From assembly GCA_050942875.1 (NCBI GenBank), contig JBMNOD010000003.1:15204-79203 (forward strand): DNA of 64,000 bases, given 5' to 3'. This document shows positions 1 through 8,254 of this stretch, one piece after another. The first letter of the stretch is position 1. Each line of letters opens with the position of its first letter. The DNA is from JAAZAI01 sp050942875. GTDB lineage: Bacteria; Verrucomicrobiota; Kiritimatiellia; RFP12; UBA3636. The notes beneath the pieces were generated by a model. That model was not told where the DNA came from and searched no databases. It saw only the letters and a program-made list of their open reading frames with translations. Made by a program: the position numbers and the translations under genes.

Positions 1-1
1 C

Positions 2-1639
2 GCCGCCTCCTTCACCGTCGCGGCCATGCTGACGATCCACCGCCTCCTCGGCACGTATCGCAACAAAATAACCACCTACATCGCCCTCACCGAATTCGGC
101 CGCCAAAAATTCCTCGACGCCCGCCTCTGCGCTCCCGAGAAAGTGGTCGTCAAACCCAATGTCGTCGGCGTTGTAACGCCGACGGCAGAGAGAGGAGAGA
201 AGAGAGAAGAGAGAAGTGCAGGCCGGGGTTCCGCCCCAGACCCCGGTTCAGAACTTGCTTCTGAAAAAACTTTGTCGCGAGCTTTGTCGCAAACTTTGTC
301 GACCCCAGAAGAACGACCAGCCCCACAAGAACCAACAACAAAATCCCAAACCCCACCACCTCCCTCCGAATCCTGTCAATCTTGTAATCCTGTCCAAAAA
401 AACACCCCCTCAGACACCCAGGCTCCAGCAACCACCCCCCAGCCTGTCGCCCACCCCCACTCGGCGGAGCCGCCTCAGCCCCAAATTTCAAATTTCACCT
501 CTCAAATTTCAAACTCCCAAAAATCCTGTCAATCTTGTAATCCTGTCCAAAAAAACGCCACCTCAGACACCCAGGCTCCAGCAACCACCCCCCAGCCTGT
601 CGCCCAGCCCCACTCGGCGGAGTCGCCTCAGCCCCAAATTTCAAATTTCAAATTTCAAATTTCACCTCCCACCCTCCTCTACGTCGGCCGCCTCTCCCCC
701 GAGAAAGGCGTGGACATCCTCATCACCGCCTGGAAGCTCCTCCTCGCCCGACAGCAAGCCCCAGCCGCCAACCACAAGCCGCTAGCCGCTTCATATCGAC
801 AAAGCTCGCGACAAAGCTGTCCTTCGGAGACCCTAGCCGCTAGCCGCCAGCCGCCAGCCGCTTCTTATCGACAAAGCTCACGACAAAGCTCGCGACAAAG
901 CTGTCCTTCGGAAACCCTAGCCGCTAGCCGCCAGCCGCCAGCCGCTTCTTATCGACAAAGCTCGCGACAAAGCTCGCGACAAAGCTGTCCTTCGGAGACC
1001 CTAGCCGCTAGCCGCCAGCCGCCAGCCGCTTCTTATCGACAAAGCTCACGACAAAACTCGCGACAAAGCTGTCCTTCGGAAACCCTAGCCGCTAGCCGCC
1101 AGCCGCCAGCCGCTTCTTATCGACAAAGTTCACGACAAAGCTCGCGACAAAGCTGTCCTTCGGAGACCCTAGCCGCTAGCCGCCAGCCGCTAGCCGCTAA
1201 ACTACACATCATCGGCGACGGCCCTGAACGAACCGCCCTCGAAGCAATGGCCCAAGACCTCCCCTCGGTCACTTTTTTAGGACGCCTTTCCCAGGCTGAC
1301 CTCCATGCGCAGATGGCAGCCGCCTCCGTCATCGTACAGCCCAGCACCTGTTACGAGACGTTTGCCCTGGCTGTGAACGAAGCCGCAACCCTCGGAACCC
1401 CCGCCATTGTTTCCGACATCGGCGGCCAGGCGTCGGTCGTCGAAGACGGCGCAACCGGCTTCGTCTTCCGCTCCGGCTCCGCCGAGTCGCTGGCCGACAC
1501 GCTGGCGAAAGCCCTCGCCGATCCCGACCGCCTCGCCGAGATGGGCCGCCACGCCCAAGCCCGCTTCCTTGCCGGCGACTGCCCTCCGGAACAAAACATT
1601 CTCGCATTGGAAAAGATTTACCGTGATTCCTTTGCATAA
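2..1639 (+). CDS. Family-4 glycosyltransferase, 5' partial, with in-frame repeat insertions
   Basis: GT-B fold sugar transferase, probably adding a hexose to a lipid-linked surface glycan. The frame is open to the window edge: the eight codons before the first ATG (26) also read like family sequence, so the true start lies outside. Core landmarks occur in order: HRLLGTYRNK, TEFGRQKF, LLYVGRLSPEKGVD (from about 673), HIIGDGPE (about 1205), FLGRLS, and the E-x7-E signature with glutamates at 1355 and 1379. Two in-frame blocks that I would not expect in homologues interrupt it: about 172-663, between the acceptor and donor domains, and about 760-1198, between the helix after VGRLS and IIGDGPE. 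They add roughly 300 residues made of Ser/Gln/Pro-rich repeat sequence that also occurs between genes in this window. The core is intact, so the enzyme could still work with two long loops. It could equally be a gene in decay. Confidence 0.8.
   Translation, partial: AASFTVAAMLTIHRLLGTYRNKITTYIALTEFGRQKFLDARLCAPEKVVVKPNVVGVVTPTAERGEKREERSAGRGSAPDPGSELASEKTLSRALSQTLSTPEERPAPQEPTTKSQTPPPPSESCQSCNPVQKNTPSDTQAPATTPQPVAHPHSAEPPQPQISNFTSQISNSQKSCQSCNPVQKNATSDTQAPATTPQPVAQPHSAESPQPQISNFKFQISPPTLLYVGRLSPEKGVDILITAWKLLLARQQAPAANHKPLAASYRQSSRQSCPSETLAASRQPPAASYRQSSRQSSRQSCPSETLAASRQPPAASYRQSSRQSSRQSCPSETLAASRQPPAASYRQSSRQNSRQSCPSETLAASRQPPAASYRQSSRQSSRQSCPSETLAASRQPLAAKLHIIGDGPERTALEAMAQDLPSVTFLGRLSQADLHAQMAAASVIVQPSTCYETFALAVNEAATLGTPAIVSDIGGQASVVEDGATGFVFRSGSAESLADTLAKALADPDRLAEMGRHAQARFLAGDCPPEQNILALEKIYRDSFA
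172..663 (+). repeat. Mosaic of intergenic repeat elements inside a glycosyltransferase gene
   Basis: This block has no glycosyltransferase similarity and resembles intergenic DNA elsewhere in the window. It carries CCCCAGACCCCGGTT (compare 15070-15090), TTTGTCGCGAGCTTTGTCG (compare 32125-32155 on the other strand), a CCTGTCAATCTTGTAATCC element (compare 15545-15570), and CCACTCGGCGGAGCCGCC (compare 15660-15680) followed by repeated AAATTTCA. It also holds an internal duplication: 369-521 and the sequence from 522 onward are nearly identical, offset by 153 bp (51 codons), so the frame is kept. The reading frame crosses the whole block without a stop. Confidence 0.8.
791..1198 (+). repeat. Coding minisatellite, five units of 72 or 84 bp
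   Basis: Five head-to-tail units at 791-862 (72 bp), 863-946, 947-1030, 1031-1114 and 1115-1198 (84 bp each). Each unit joins two or three CGACAAAGC motifs, TGTCCTTCGGA, and a run of TAGCCGC/CAGCCGC heptamers. Unit lengths are multiples of three, and each encodes a 24- or 28-residue Ser/Arg/Gln then Ala/Pro-rich repeat beginning SYRQSSRQS. Units differ at only a few bases, so the array is young or is being homogenised. Unlike a CRISPR array it has no unique spacers. Confidence 0.92.
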
Positions 1640-1731
1640 GAACTTTTTTCTGCTATCATCTAAGGAAACAACCACCTCCTCTCCTATGAACCCCGTCATA
1701 CCCGCATTCAAAGAGCGATAAGAATCAGCAG

Positions 1732-2913
1732 TTGAAAATCATATTTCCGCTACCTATTGCTTACGACGGCACCGAACCTCGCTACCTTCAGCGGGACGGG
1801 GCACGCTTCGCCCAATATATGGTCGCCCAAGGCCATGAAGCGGTCAAGATCATCGTCGACGACGGCTCAGGCTATCCACCGCCCAAGTCGCCGATTCTCG
1901 GCATCGCGACGTGGAAGCAATGGTGTTCCACGGGCTACTGGAAAGCCCAGAAAGCCGATGGCGTTCTGCTCTACGGAGGCTTCAACCCCCGCCTCGCCCC
2001 CGTCGCCCGCGCCATCCGCGACGCCGACATCCCCCTCGCACTAAAGATGGACTCCTCTTCGGGTGTGCAGGCTTTTCCAAAAGACGCCTGGCGGCAGCTC
2101 AAAACCGGCTACCACTTCGCCCACCAAAATCACAACAAGCTCAAATCAGCGCTAATATCTTTCGCCCGGCAAGGCATCCGAGCCGTTCGTGGCACCAAAC
2201 GTCTCAAAAGCTACCTCTCTCTTTTCGACTGGATCACCGGAGAATCCCGCTTTGCCGTCGAGAACACGAAAACCTGGCTCGTTGAAAACGGCCTCGAACA
2301 ACTGGCCGAGCGCACTGTGCTTCTCGGGCATCCCGTCCCCGATGAATTCAAGTACAATGCGTCCTCCCCGCCGAAACGCAAGCAGATCATTGCCGTGGCC
2401 CGAGATTGGAAAAACCCGCTGAAGGGCGGCAAGCTGCTTGGGCACGTGCTCGCGAAGACGCTGGCCCGGCATCCCGACTACTCCGCCGTTATCATTGGAG
2501 AGTCAAGCGATCTTGTCCGACAGACGGTTGTAAGATTGAACACGAAAGCTAGTGATAAAATACTTGTAAAGCCACTGATGGAACCACTGGCCGTTCGCCC
2601 GCATTATCTTGATTCCCAAATTCTTGTTTGCCCATCCGGGTCTGAAAGCGGGCCGATTGTCGCCTTTGAGGCCGCCTGCTGCGGATGCTCGGTCGTGTTC
2701 CCGCCAGAACTCAGGCAATTGGCCATGTTCTCCGACGACAACTGCGGAACGATGGCGAAGAGACGCACCCCGAAGGGACTCTCGGACGCGCTGGCGCGGG
2801 AATGCGAGGCATGGGAGCGCCACGAACGCGACCCGCTGATGATTTCCAAGCTATGGTGCACGAAATTCCATACATCCGAGCTGACAGGGCAATTGATAGG
2901 CCTTTTCATGTAG
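1732..2913 (+). CDS. Glycosyltransferase, GT4-like
   Basis: A 393-residue protein in two halves, as in GT-B enzymes. The N-terminal half starts MKIIFPLPIAYDG and contains YMVAQGHEAVKIIVDDGSG. The C-terminal half has IIAVARDWKNPLKGGKLL (the usual glycosyltransferase strand and helix), then VCPSGSESGPIVAFEAACCG, which matches the late E-x7-E region of GT4 enzymes (ESGPIVAFE). It begins with TTG at 1732, since no ATG fits the family start, and the ribosome site is weak. It follows the previous transferase by 92 bases on the same strand and ends 21 bases before the convergent flippase. The sugar specificity cannot be read from the sequence. Confidence 0.75.
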   Translation: MKIIFPLPIAYDGTEPRYLQRDGARFAQYMVAQGHEAVKIIVDDGSGYPPPKSPILGIATWKQWCSTGYWKAQKADGVLLYGGFNPRLAPVARAIRDADIPLALKMDSSSGVQAFPKDAWRQLKTGYHFAHQNHNKLKSALISFARQGIRAVRGTKRLKSYLSLFDWITGESRFAVENTKTWLVENGLEQLAERTVLLGHPVPDEFKYNASSPPKRKQIIAVARDWKNPLKGGKLLGHVLAKTLARHPDYSAVIIGESSDLVRQTVVRLNTKASDKILVKPLMEPLAVRPHYLDSQILVCPSGSESGPIVAFEAACCGCSVVFPPELRQLAMFSDDNCGTMAKRRTPKGLSDALARECEAWERHERDPLMISKLWCTKFHTSELTGQLIGLFM

Positions 2914-2934
2914 CATCGCAAGGCGGTCGCGACA

Positions 2935-4440
2935 TCAACAACGCGCCCCGGTAACTCCATGCAAGATTCTCGCCAGACCGTCCAATCCATGCCTTGTAGC
3001 AACATTTGAGAACCAACACAAAAACTGGTGGACAACTTGGAAGCCTGCTCTCTTGCGCAATAAAAACGACAGCACGCAGTATACGAACACGCCACTTGAC
3101 ACGGCCAGGCTCATGGACAAAACTGGCTGCTCAACCAACGAAACAATTCCCCAGGCAAGCATGGCTGTTAGTACAGACAGGCAACCAATCGGCAAGATAT
3201 CTCGCAATTGTTCCGTCTGAGAATATGAAATCAACTGCCTATTTGGAAGACTGTTTACCCATAAAGCAAACGGCGCCACCGCAGCCCTTCCGATGGCAAT
3301 GGCAAGGACTCCGTGCCGAAAAGTCAACAGGAGCATTGATAGCATCATGATCTTCTTGACGACTTCAAGCTTTAAGAAAATATCGCTACGGCCAACTGCT
3401 TGGATCGCCTGCAGATTTGCCACATGTATCGGCCAAAAGGCATAACCAATACAAGCCAGTTGCATGTAAGGAACGGCTGGAAGCCACTTGTCAGAGAACA
3501 ACAACACCACAAGCGGTTCGGCCACTGCTGCAAGGCCAAACATCATTGGGAACACGATAAAAGAACTTGATTGCATGACTTTGCGCATTGAACTCTTGAG
3601 CCTGTTCCTGTCATCCTGCATTTTACTCAAAGCGGGAAACACAACGCTCCCAATGGAGCCTTGCACGCTGTTCATCGCCATTTGCGGGAGATGCTCACCG
3701 CGGTTGAAATATGCCAGATCGGAAGGGGAATACCATTTACCGATTATCAAACCGTATATTTGAGTGAAGAAGGTGTCAAGCAAACTTGAGCCAAGGATCC
3801 GGGAGCCGAACTTGAAAAGCGAAGCCAACCGCTGCCATGAAAACCGAAATCCTGGGCGCCAGCCAATTAAAAACCACCTGACAGCAGTTGAAACAAAACC
3901 ACTGGCCAAGGAACTCCAGACGAGCGCCCAAATGCCAAATCCGGAATAAGCCATCCAGATGCCTGTCACGCCGCCAACCAGCGTTCCGGAAAGGGTGATC
4001 CAGAAGCTTCGCTTGAAAAGCATTCGCCGAGCCAACACTGCATTTTGAACGCCACTCAACCCGTCGAAAATCAACCGGATTGCGGCAACTCGCAACACCG
4101 GCACCAACACCGGCTGCCCATAGAACAAGGCGATCCAAGGGGCGCCCAACCAAAGGCAGACATACATCAGAACGCTAATTGCAAGACTAAGATAGAAAAC
4201 CGAATTAAAGTCCAGGTCATCGGCGTCTTTTTTCTGGATCAAAGCAGATCCAAAACCACTGTTCACCAGGCATTGCGAAAGCACAAGAAAAATCGTCAGA
4301 AGCGCAACGGTTCCAAACTCCGAAGGCTCCAAGAGTCGAGCTAAAACAACAGAAACGCCAAACGTTATCAGTTGCGCCACAAATTGCTCTGAAAAACGCC
4401 AAAAAACGCCCGCTACCACTTGCTTTCGCAACGAAACCAT
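2935..4440 (-). CDS. Wzx/PST-type polysaccharide flippase
   Basis: A 501-residue integral membrane protein with about 12-14 predicted membrane segments. It starts MVSLRKQVVAGVFW and has the LLARLLEPSEFGTVAL region typical of WzxC-like members of the polysaccharide transport family (MOP superfamily). The expected role is flipping undecaprenyl-linked repeat units to the periplasmic face. AAGGAG lies 14 bases before the ATG. It is the last gene of the minus-strand polysaccharide operon and ends 21 bases from the convergent transferase, with no clear terminator hairpin between them. Confidence 0.85.
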   Translation of the reverse strand: MVSLRKQVVAGVFWRFSEQFVAQLITFGVSVVLARLLEPSEFGTVALLTIFLVLSQCLVNSGFGSALIQKKDADDLDFNSVFYLSLAISVLMYVCLWLGAPWIALFYGQPVLVPVLRVAAIRLIFDGLSGVQNAVLARRMLFKRSFWITLSGTLVGGVTGIWMAYSGFGIWALVWSSLASGFVSTAVRWFLIGWRPGFRFSWQRLASLFKFGSRILGSSLLDTFFTQIYGLIIGKWYSPSDLAYFNRGEHLPQMAMNSVQGSIGSVVFPALSKMQDDRNRLKSSMRKVMQSSSFIVFPMMFGLAAVAEPLVVLLFSDKWLPAVPYMQLACIGYAFWPIHVANLQAIQAVGRSDIFLKLEVVKKIMMLSMLLLTFRHGVLAIAIGRAAVAPFALWVNSLPNRQLISYSQTEQLRDILPIGCLSVLTAMLAWGIVSLVEQPVLSMSLAVSSGVFVYCVLSFLLRKRAGFQVVHQFLCWFSNVATRHGLDGLARILHGVTGARC

Positions 4441-4458
4441 AATTTGATATTCTGCTCC

Positions 4459-4935
4459 TTATTTATCATCAAAGATGATTTCCATCTTCTGCTCATCAGT
4501 TGGACTTGTCCTGAAACCACATTTTCTGTAGACAGCTATAGCGGCGCGGTTCAAGGGGTTAACCCAGAGAGCGATACGCTTCAAGCCAAGGACAACTCGG
4601 GCATGCTCCAACAGGAGACGAGTCGCCTGGGTTGCGATTCCACAGCCCCAGAACTCAGGCTCGCCGATGAAAACATGGAAAACGGCGCTTGCGTTCCCAG
4701 TGTCTATCTCGGTGAGCTGAACGTTGCCAATGTAGGCGTCAGTTTCTCGGATGCAGATGGCGAAACGCGCTGTCGTGGGATCGGCGATCGCCCTAACAAT
4801 CCATTCAGTTTCTATTTCCGGGGTGATGTGGTGGTCGGGACGGCTGCCAGTGTACTTCCAGACCTCGGGATTGTTACGCCATCGGAAGGATGTCAGGGCA
4901 TCTTCGACTCTCAACGGGCGGATATAAATGGACAC
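4459..4935 (-). CDS. GNAT-family N-acetyltransferase
   Basis: A RimJ/RimL-like acetyltransferase of about 158 residues. It starts SIYIRPLRVEDALTSFRWRN, has the acetyl-CoA loop in GCGIATQATRLLLEHA, and ends with the family helix (NRAAIAVYRKCGFR). I chose the GTG at 4935, 8 bases after the stop of the preceding gene, because the longer ORF would begin with a non-family sequence overlapping that gene. In this operon the likely substrate is the amino group of a 4-amino or 3-amino sugar made by the transaminases upstream, as in the synthesis of N-acetylated dideoxy sugars. That role is inferred from context. Confidence 0.8.
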   Translation of the reverse strand: MSIYIRPLRVEDALTSFRWRNNPEVWKYTGSRPDHHITPEIETEWIVRAIADPTTARFAICIRETDAYIGNVQLTEIDTGNASAVFHVFIGEPEFWGCGIATQATRLLLEHARVVLGLKRIALWVNPLNRAAIAVYRKCGFRTSPTDEQKMEIIFDDK

Positions 4936-4943
4936 TAAATCTT

Positions 4944-5888
4944 TCAAAGGATTTCCTTGATAATTGTCTCCATGTCCCGAGTCGAGTAGCGATGGTCGCA
5001 GGGGATGCAAACGAGGTTGTCAATCCAGTCCTCAACGAGGCGCGATAGCGGAAGCCAGGATTCTAGCCCCGGCCAGAACGTCGGAGTGAAGATCTGCCTG
5101 TCTATCAATCTTCGCTTCAAGACTCGACCTTCGGGGTGCAAGAAAGGATAGCAGAGAGGGCCAATGTTGTCGGAATCGAGGGATATCCGGTTGTGTGGCG
5201 CCAGGCGCGCATGGAGTGTTGCAAAGTTGCGGCACCGACGCGAACGAGACTCGTGAATGTCAATCGAGCCGAGTAGAGCCGCTGTCAGTCGGGACATCTT
5301 TGCGGGTTGCCATTCCTGCATGGCCTTTTCGTGTTGTTGGAAAGCGCAGTAGCCGCCTACCAGGTCGTTGTCCAAACGACGAAGCAACGCTTCACAACCA
5401 TTCCATGACGTGGATTCCGGAAGAGAGGCGGCGTCGAGTCCTTCGCCGAAAACGAAGGCTCCATCAGGGACGCCAAAGAACTTCCGCGCGGAATTGAATC
5501 CGTCGATCCCAGCTTCCGGCTCGTAGAAAAAGGCCTGAGTCAGATCAAGAATTAGATTGTCCGCCTCTTTCTCAAGCCTTCTGCAGCAATCATCCTTGAC
5601 CCCGAAATAGTTCACATAAAGGAATGCCTCCCGAGCAGAAGTCCGATGGGGAGCAATCGGCTCGAAATTGGAATCAAGCGGATATGTCTGCCACGGGATT
5701 TCAAGCCTGTTCATTAAAGCAAAAACGACAGGGCAGATATACTCGGGGAGCCAAACTTTGCCATAGCAGCGACGTCGAAGAATCAACTCCAAACCTGCTC
5801 GGCCGAAATTAACCGCGCCAGCGCCCGGCAGGACTGCGTCCGCTGATGCCGAATGCTCAAGTTCAAAAAAGCCGCCAATCGGTTTCAT
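4944..5888 (-). CDS. DegT-like PLP-fold enzyme (second transaminase-type protein)
   Basis: A 314-residue fold-type-I PLP protein related to DegT/DnrJ/EryC1/StrS transaminases but shorter and divergent. From the ATG at 5888 it starts MKPIGGFFELE. It retains the aspartate expected to bind the pyridine nitrogen (D115 in LILDLTQAF) and a lysine in the Schiff-base position (K136 in NSARKFFGVPDG). The start codon overlaps the stop of the ATP-grasp gene as ATGA, which decides it over the ATG 42 bases upstream and suggests translational coupling. Enzymes of this type occur in polysaccharide and secondary-metabolite clusters beside ATP-grasp and GNAT genes, but their reactions are poorly known. Confidence 0.7.
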   Translation of the reverse strand: MKPIGGFFELEHSASADAVLPGAGAVNFGRAGLELILRRRCYGKVWLPEYICPVVFALMNRLEIPWQTYPLDSNFEPIAPHRTSAREAFLYVNYFGVKDDCCRRLEKEADNLILDLTQAFFYEPEAGIDGFNSARKFFGVPDGAFVFGEGLDAASLPESTSWNGCEALLRRLDNDLVGGYCAFQQHEKAMQEWQPAKMSRLTAALLGSIDIHESRSRRCRNFATLHARLAPHNRISLDSDNIGPLCYPFLHPEGRVLKRRLIDRQIFTPTFWPGLESWLPLSRLVEDWIDNLVCIPCDHRYSTRDMETIIKEIL

Positions 5889-7129
5889 TTGACAACCACC
5901 CTCATCCACGTTTCTGGTTGGGTCAGACAAGCATGCGCCTGTTCGTGAGAATCAAACTTCAGGACAAGCGTACCGATCGTTTGGTTCGCACCGGTAAATT
6001 CGGCGACTGTGTCGCCTGGTTTCACCCATAGATCGTTCTGGACAAGATGCATTGCGGCAAAAGCAGGATCGATTTCAAGAGAGACGAATGTACCAGGTTT
6101 GTTGGAGTGAACGATGAATTCCGCCCAGGAGCCAGAATAAACGGGATCGGTCATTTTATCTATGGGCATTCCCAAGGCGCCGCGAACGTTGTTCGCGATC
6201 AAATCTTGTCCCGTGGCCAGTTTCAAGACTTCAGAAAGACGATTGCCGCCACCGCGCGGAGAAAGTTCCATTATATACGGTTTGCCGTCCGTGGCCATTC
6301 TCGTCTCAATGTTATAGATCGAAGTGCCAAGATGAAGCAACTTGATTAGACGTTGGATTTCACCACGAAGTTCTTTCTGGGCGGCAGCCGGCATGTCGCT
6401 CGGCCAACTGTAGGCGGCAGGCGTAAATGGATTGGCGGAGGCGGCATCGAAATACTGGCAGTTGAAACTGCAGAACACCAGTTCGTCGTTAACGGAAAAA
6501 CTATCTGTGTCGCTTGAAGAACCGATCTTCTCCAGGAATTCCTCTATGATAAACCGCCCCGAATGGCTTTCGGCAATCGCTCCCTCGATCGCAGCCTCCA
6601 ACTCGTCAAGGGAATCGACTCGCGCACATCCTTTCGATCCTGCCGAATCAACGGGTTTAACGATGACGGGAAATCTTATTGAGTGTTGCAAAGCGCTCGA
6701 CTCGGAACGCTTGCGGGTTGATCGAAAGTCAGCCAACGCCCCTTCCTTTGAACTGTACCCTTTTTGGTTCGGGCAGTTGAAACCGTTTGCAGCGAGAAAA
6801 CCACGGAACTTGTCCTTGTTCTGGAGAATCTCAACGCTCTCTAAAGGAGGAAAGGGGAGCCCCATCTTATCGGCCACATAGGCCGCTGTCACCACGCCTG
6901 GATCAACGCCAAAGGACAACACGCCGTCAATCTGCTTTTCGCGGGCAACCTTGAGCACCGCATCGCGGTCCAGAATGCTCACATTCACATACTCATCGGA
7001 GTGTCTGTGTGCAATGTTGCCCGGCAGATAGTCCGCAGTGATAACATAAACGCCCATTTTGCGCGCAGCCTCAATGACTGGCAAAAGATACCGGATGCCG
7101 CCGAGAAGAAGAAGTTTTTTCCGAGTCAT
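5885..7129 (-). CDS. ATP-grasp domain ligase
   Basis: A 414-residue carbamoyl-phosphate-synthase-like ATP-grasp protein. It starts with a Rossmann-like pre-ATP domain (KKLLLLGGIRYLLPVIEAAR), continues through LQNKDKFRGFLAANGFNCP, and has the nucleotide-binding strands FPVIVKPVDSAGSKGCARV and FIIEEFL. The metal-binding region is in YIMELSPRGGGNRL. Such enzymes form amide, peptide or ester bonds through an acyl-phosphate. Its start overlaps the stop of the transaminase gene by 4 bases and its end overlaps the next start. It may join an amino acid or other carboxylate to a sugar amine, which is inference from the neighbours only. Confidence 0.8.
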   Translation of the reverse strand: MTRKKLLLLGGIRYLLPVIEAARKMGVYVITADYLPGNIAHRHSDEYVNVSILDRDAVLKVAREKQIDGVLSFGVDPGVVTAAYVADKMGLPFPPLESVEILQNKDKFRGFLAANGFNCPNQKGYSSKEGALADFRSTRKRSESSALQHSIRFPVIVKPVDSAGSKGCARVDSLDELEAAIEGAIAESHSGRFIIEEFLEKIGSSSDTDSFSVNDELVFCSFNCQYFDAASANPFTPAAYSWPSDMPAAAQKELRGEIQRLIKLLHLGTSIYNIETRMATDGKPYIMELSPRGGGNRLSEVLKLATGQDLIANNVRGALGMPIDKMTDPVYSGSWAEFIVHSNKPGTFVSLEIDPAFAAMHLVQNDLWVKPGDTVAEFTGANQTIGTLVLKFDSHEQAHACLTQPETWMRVVVK

Positions 7130-8250
7130 CCAACAATCTCCTTCACGTTGTCGGTGATTGCCTTCACATCATCCAAATCCAACCCATGATAGGTTGGAAG
7201 GGTCAACACACGTGCAGCCATTTCTTTAGCAACATGGCAAACGTCTTTTCCACAAACATAGGGAGCGAAATCCGTCAGGAGCGGATAGAAATAGCGGCGG
7301 GAAAAAACATTGAAGTCCTTCAACCGACGATAGACTGTTTCTCGGACATTGAACGAACCAAAGAGAACTGGGCAATAGGCATAGTTGTGGACAACGGCCT
7401 TACCATATATCGGATCCAAACGGTCAATGAACTGCACGGAAGTATTCGCAAAAGCGCAGCGGTAGACCTCGCAGACTGCCTTGCGATGGGCGATGAGTTC
7501 GTCGATCACTTTCAGGCACTGCTCTCCCATCAACGCTTGAAACTCATTCATCTTGGCATTCGTTCCGACATCCACGCATTCCGTCTCGGAAAGAATCGCG
7601 AAGTTTTTGAGTCGGTCAACCTGTTGCTGCAGGTTCGGATCCTTGAAGACAAGAAGCCCGCCTTCGATGCTGTGGAAAAGCTTCGTGGAATGGAAGCTGA
7701 ACATGCTGGCATCGCCATGGCAGGCGATGGACTTGCCGTCGACCTTCACGCCAAAGGCATGTGCCGCATCGTAGATGATCTTGACGCCATATTCTCGGCC
7801 AAGGCGATCGAAGGCATCGACATCGCAAGGGTGGCCATAGACATGGACTGGAACAATGGCCTTCGTCCTGGGCGTGATCATTTTCTCTGCTGCAACGGGA
7901 TCAAGGCAGAGCGTCTGCGGATCAATGTCGGCGAAGACCGGTTCGGCGCCGATTCGCTTGATGGCATGTGCCGTCGCCACAAAGGTGAACGGCGTGGTAA
8001 TGACCTCGCCACCGGCAAGTCCCATTGCCTGAAAGACAATTTCAAGCGCCAAGGTTCCGTTGGTTAGAAGCGAAAGGTTGGTCTCCGGGACACCGAGATA
8101 GTCCGCCAAAGAAGCATGGAAACGCTTCAAGACGGGGCCGTTGTTCGTCAGCCATTGATTCTCCCAAATCTCCTCAAGCCCCTGCTTGAACTCATCCAAG
8201 GGCGGGAGGTAAGGACGGGTGACATAGGTGGGAGTTTCAAAGCGCTTCAT
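7126..8250 (-). CDS. DegT/DnrJ/EryC1/StrS sugar aminotransferase
   Basis: A 374-residue PLP-dependent transaminase of nucleotide keto sugars. The PLP aspartate is D161 (KIIYDAAHAFG) and the internal aldimine lysine is K190 (FSFHSTKLFHSIEGG). Other family marks are LLTNGTLALE, VITTPFTFVATAHAI, PVFADIDPQTLCLDP and VPVHVYGHP. It most resembles transaminases forming dTDP-4-amino-4,6-dideoxy sugars. The WecF-like transferase immediately upstream, which in enterobacteria handles a 4-acetamido-4,6-dideoxygalactose, fits that reading. No nucleotide-sugar dehydratase gene is in the window, so the keto sugar must come from elsewhere. Confidence 0.88.
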   Translation of the reverse strand: MKRFETPTYVTRPYLPPLDEFKQGLEEIWENQWLTNNGPVLKRFHASLADYLGVPETNLSLLTNGTLALEIVFQAMGLAGGEVITTPFTFVATAHAIKRIGAEPVFADIDPQTLCLDPVAAEKMITPRTKAIVPVHVYGHPCDVDAFDRLGREYGVKIIYDAAHAFGVKVDGKSIACHGDASMFSFHSTKLFHSIEGGLLVFKDPNLQQQVDRLKNFAILSETECVDVGTNAKMNEFQALMGEQCLKVIDELIAHRKAVCEVYRCAFANTSVQFIDRLDPIYGKAVVHNYAYCPVLFGSFNVRETVYRRLKDFNVFSRRYFYPLLTDFAPYVCGKDVCHVAKEMAARVLTLPTYHGLDLDDVKAITDNVKEIVG

Positions 8251-8254
8251 GAAT

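Noticed and set aside
791..1198. CRISPR-like array
   Set aside because: Units are contiguous and nearly identical with no unique spacers, and no cas genes are nearby.
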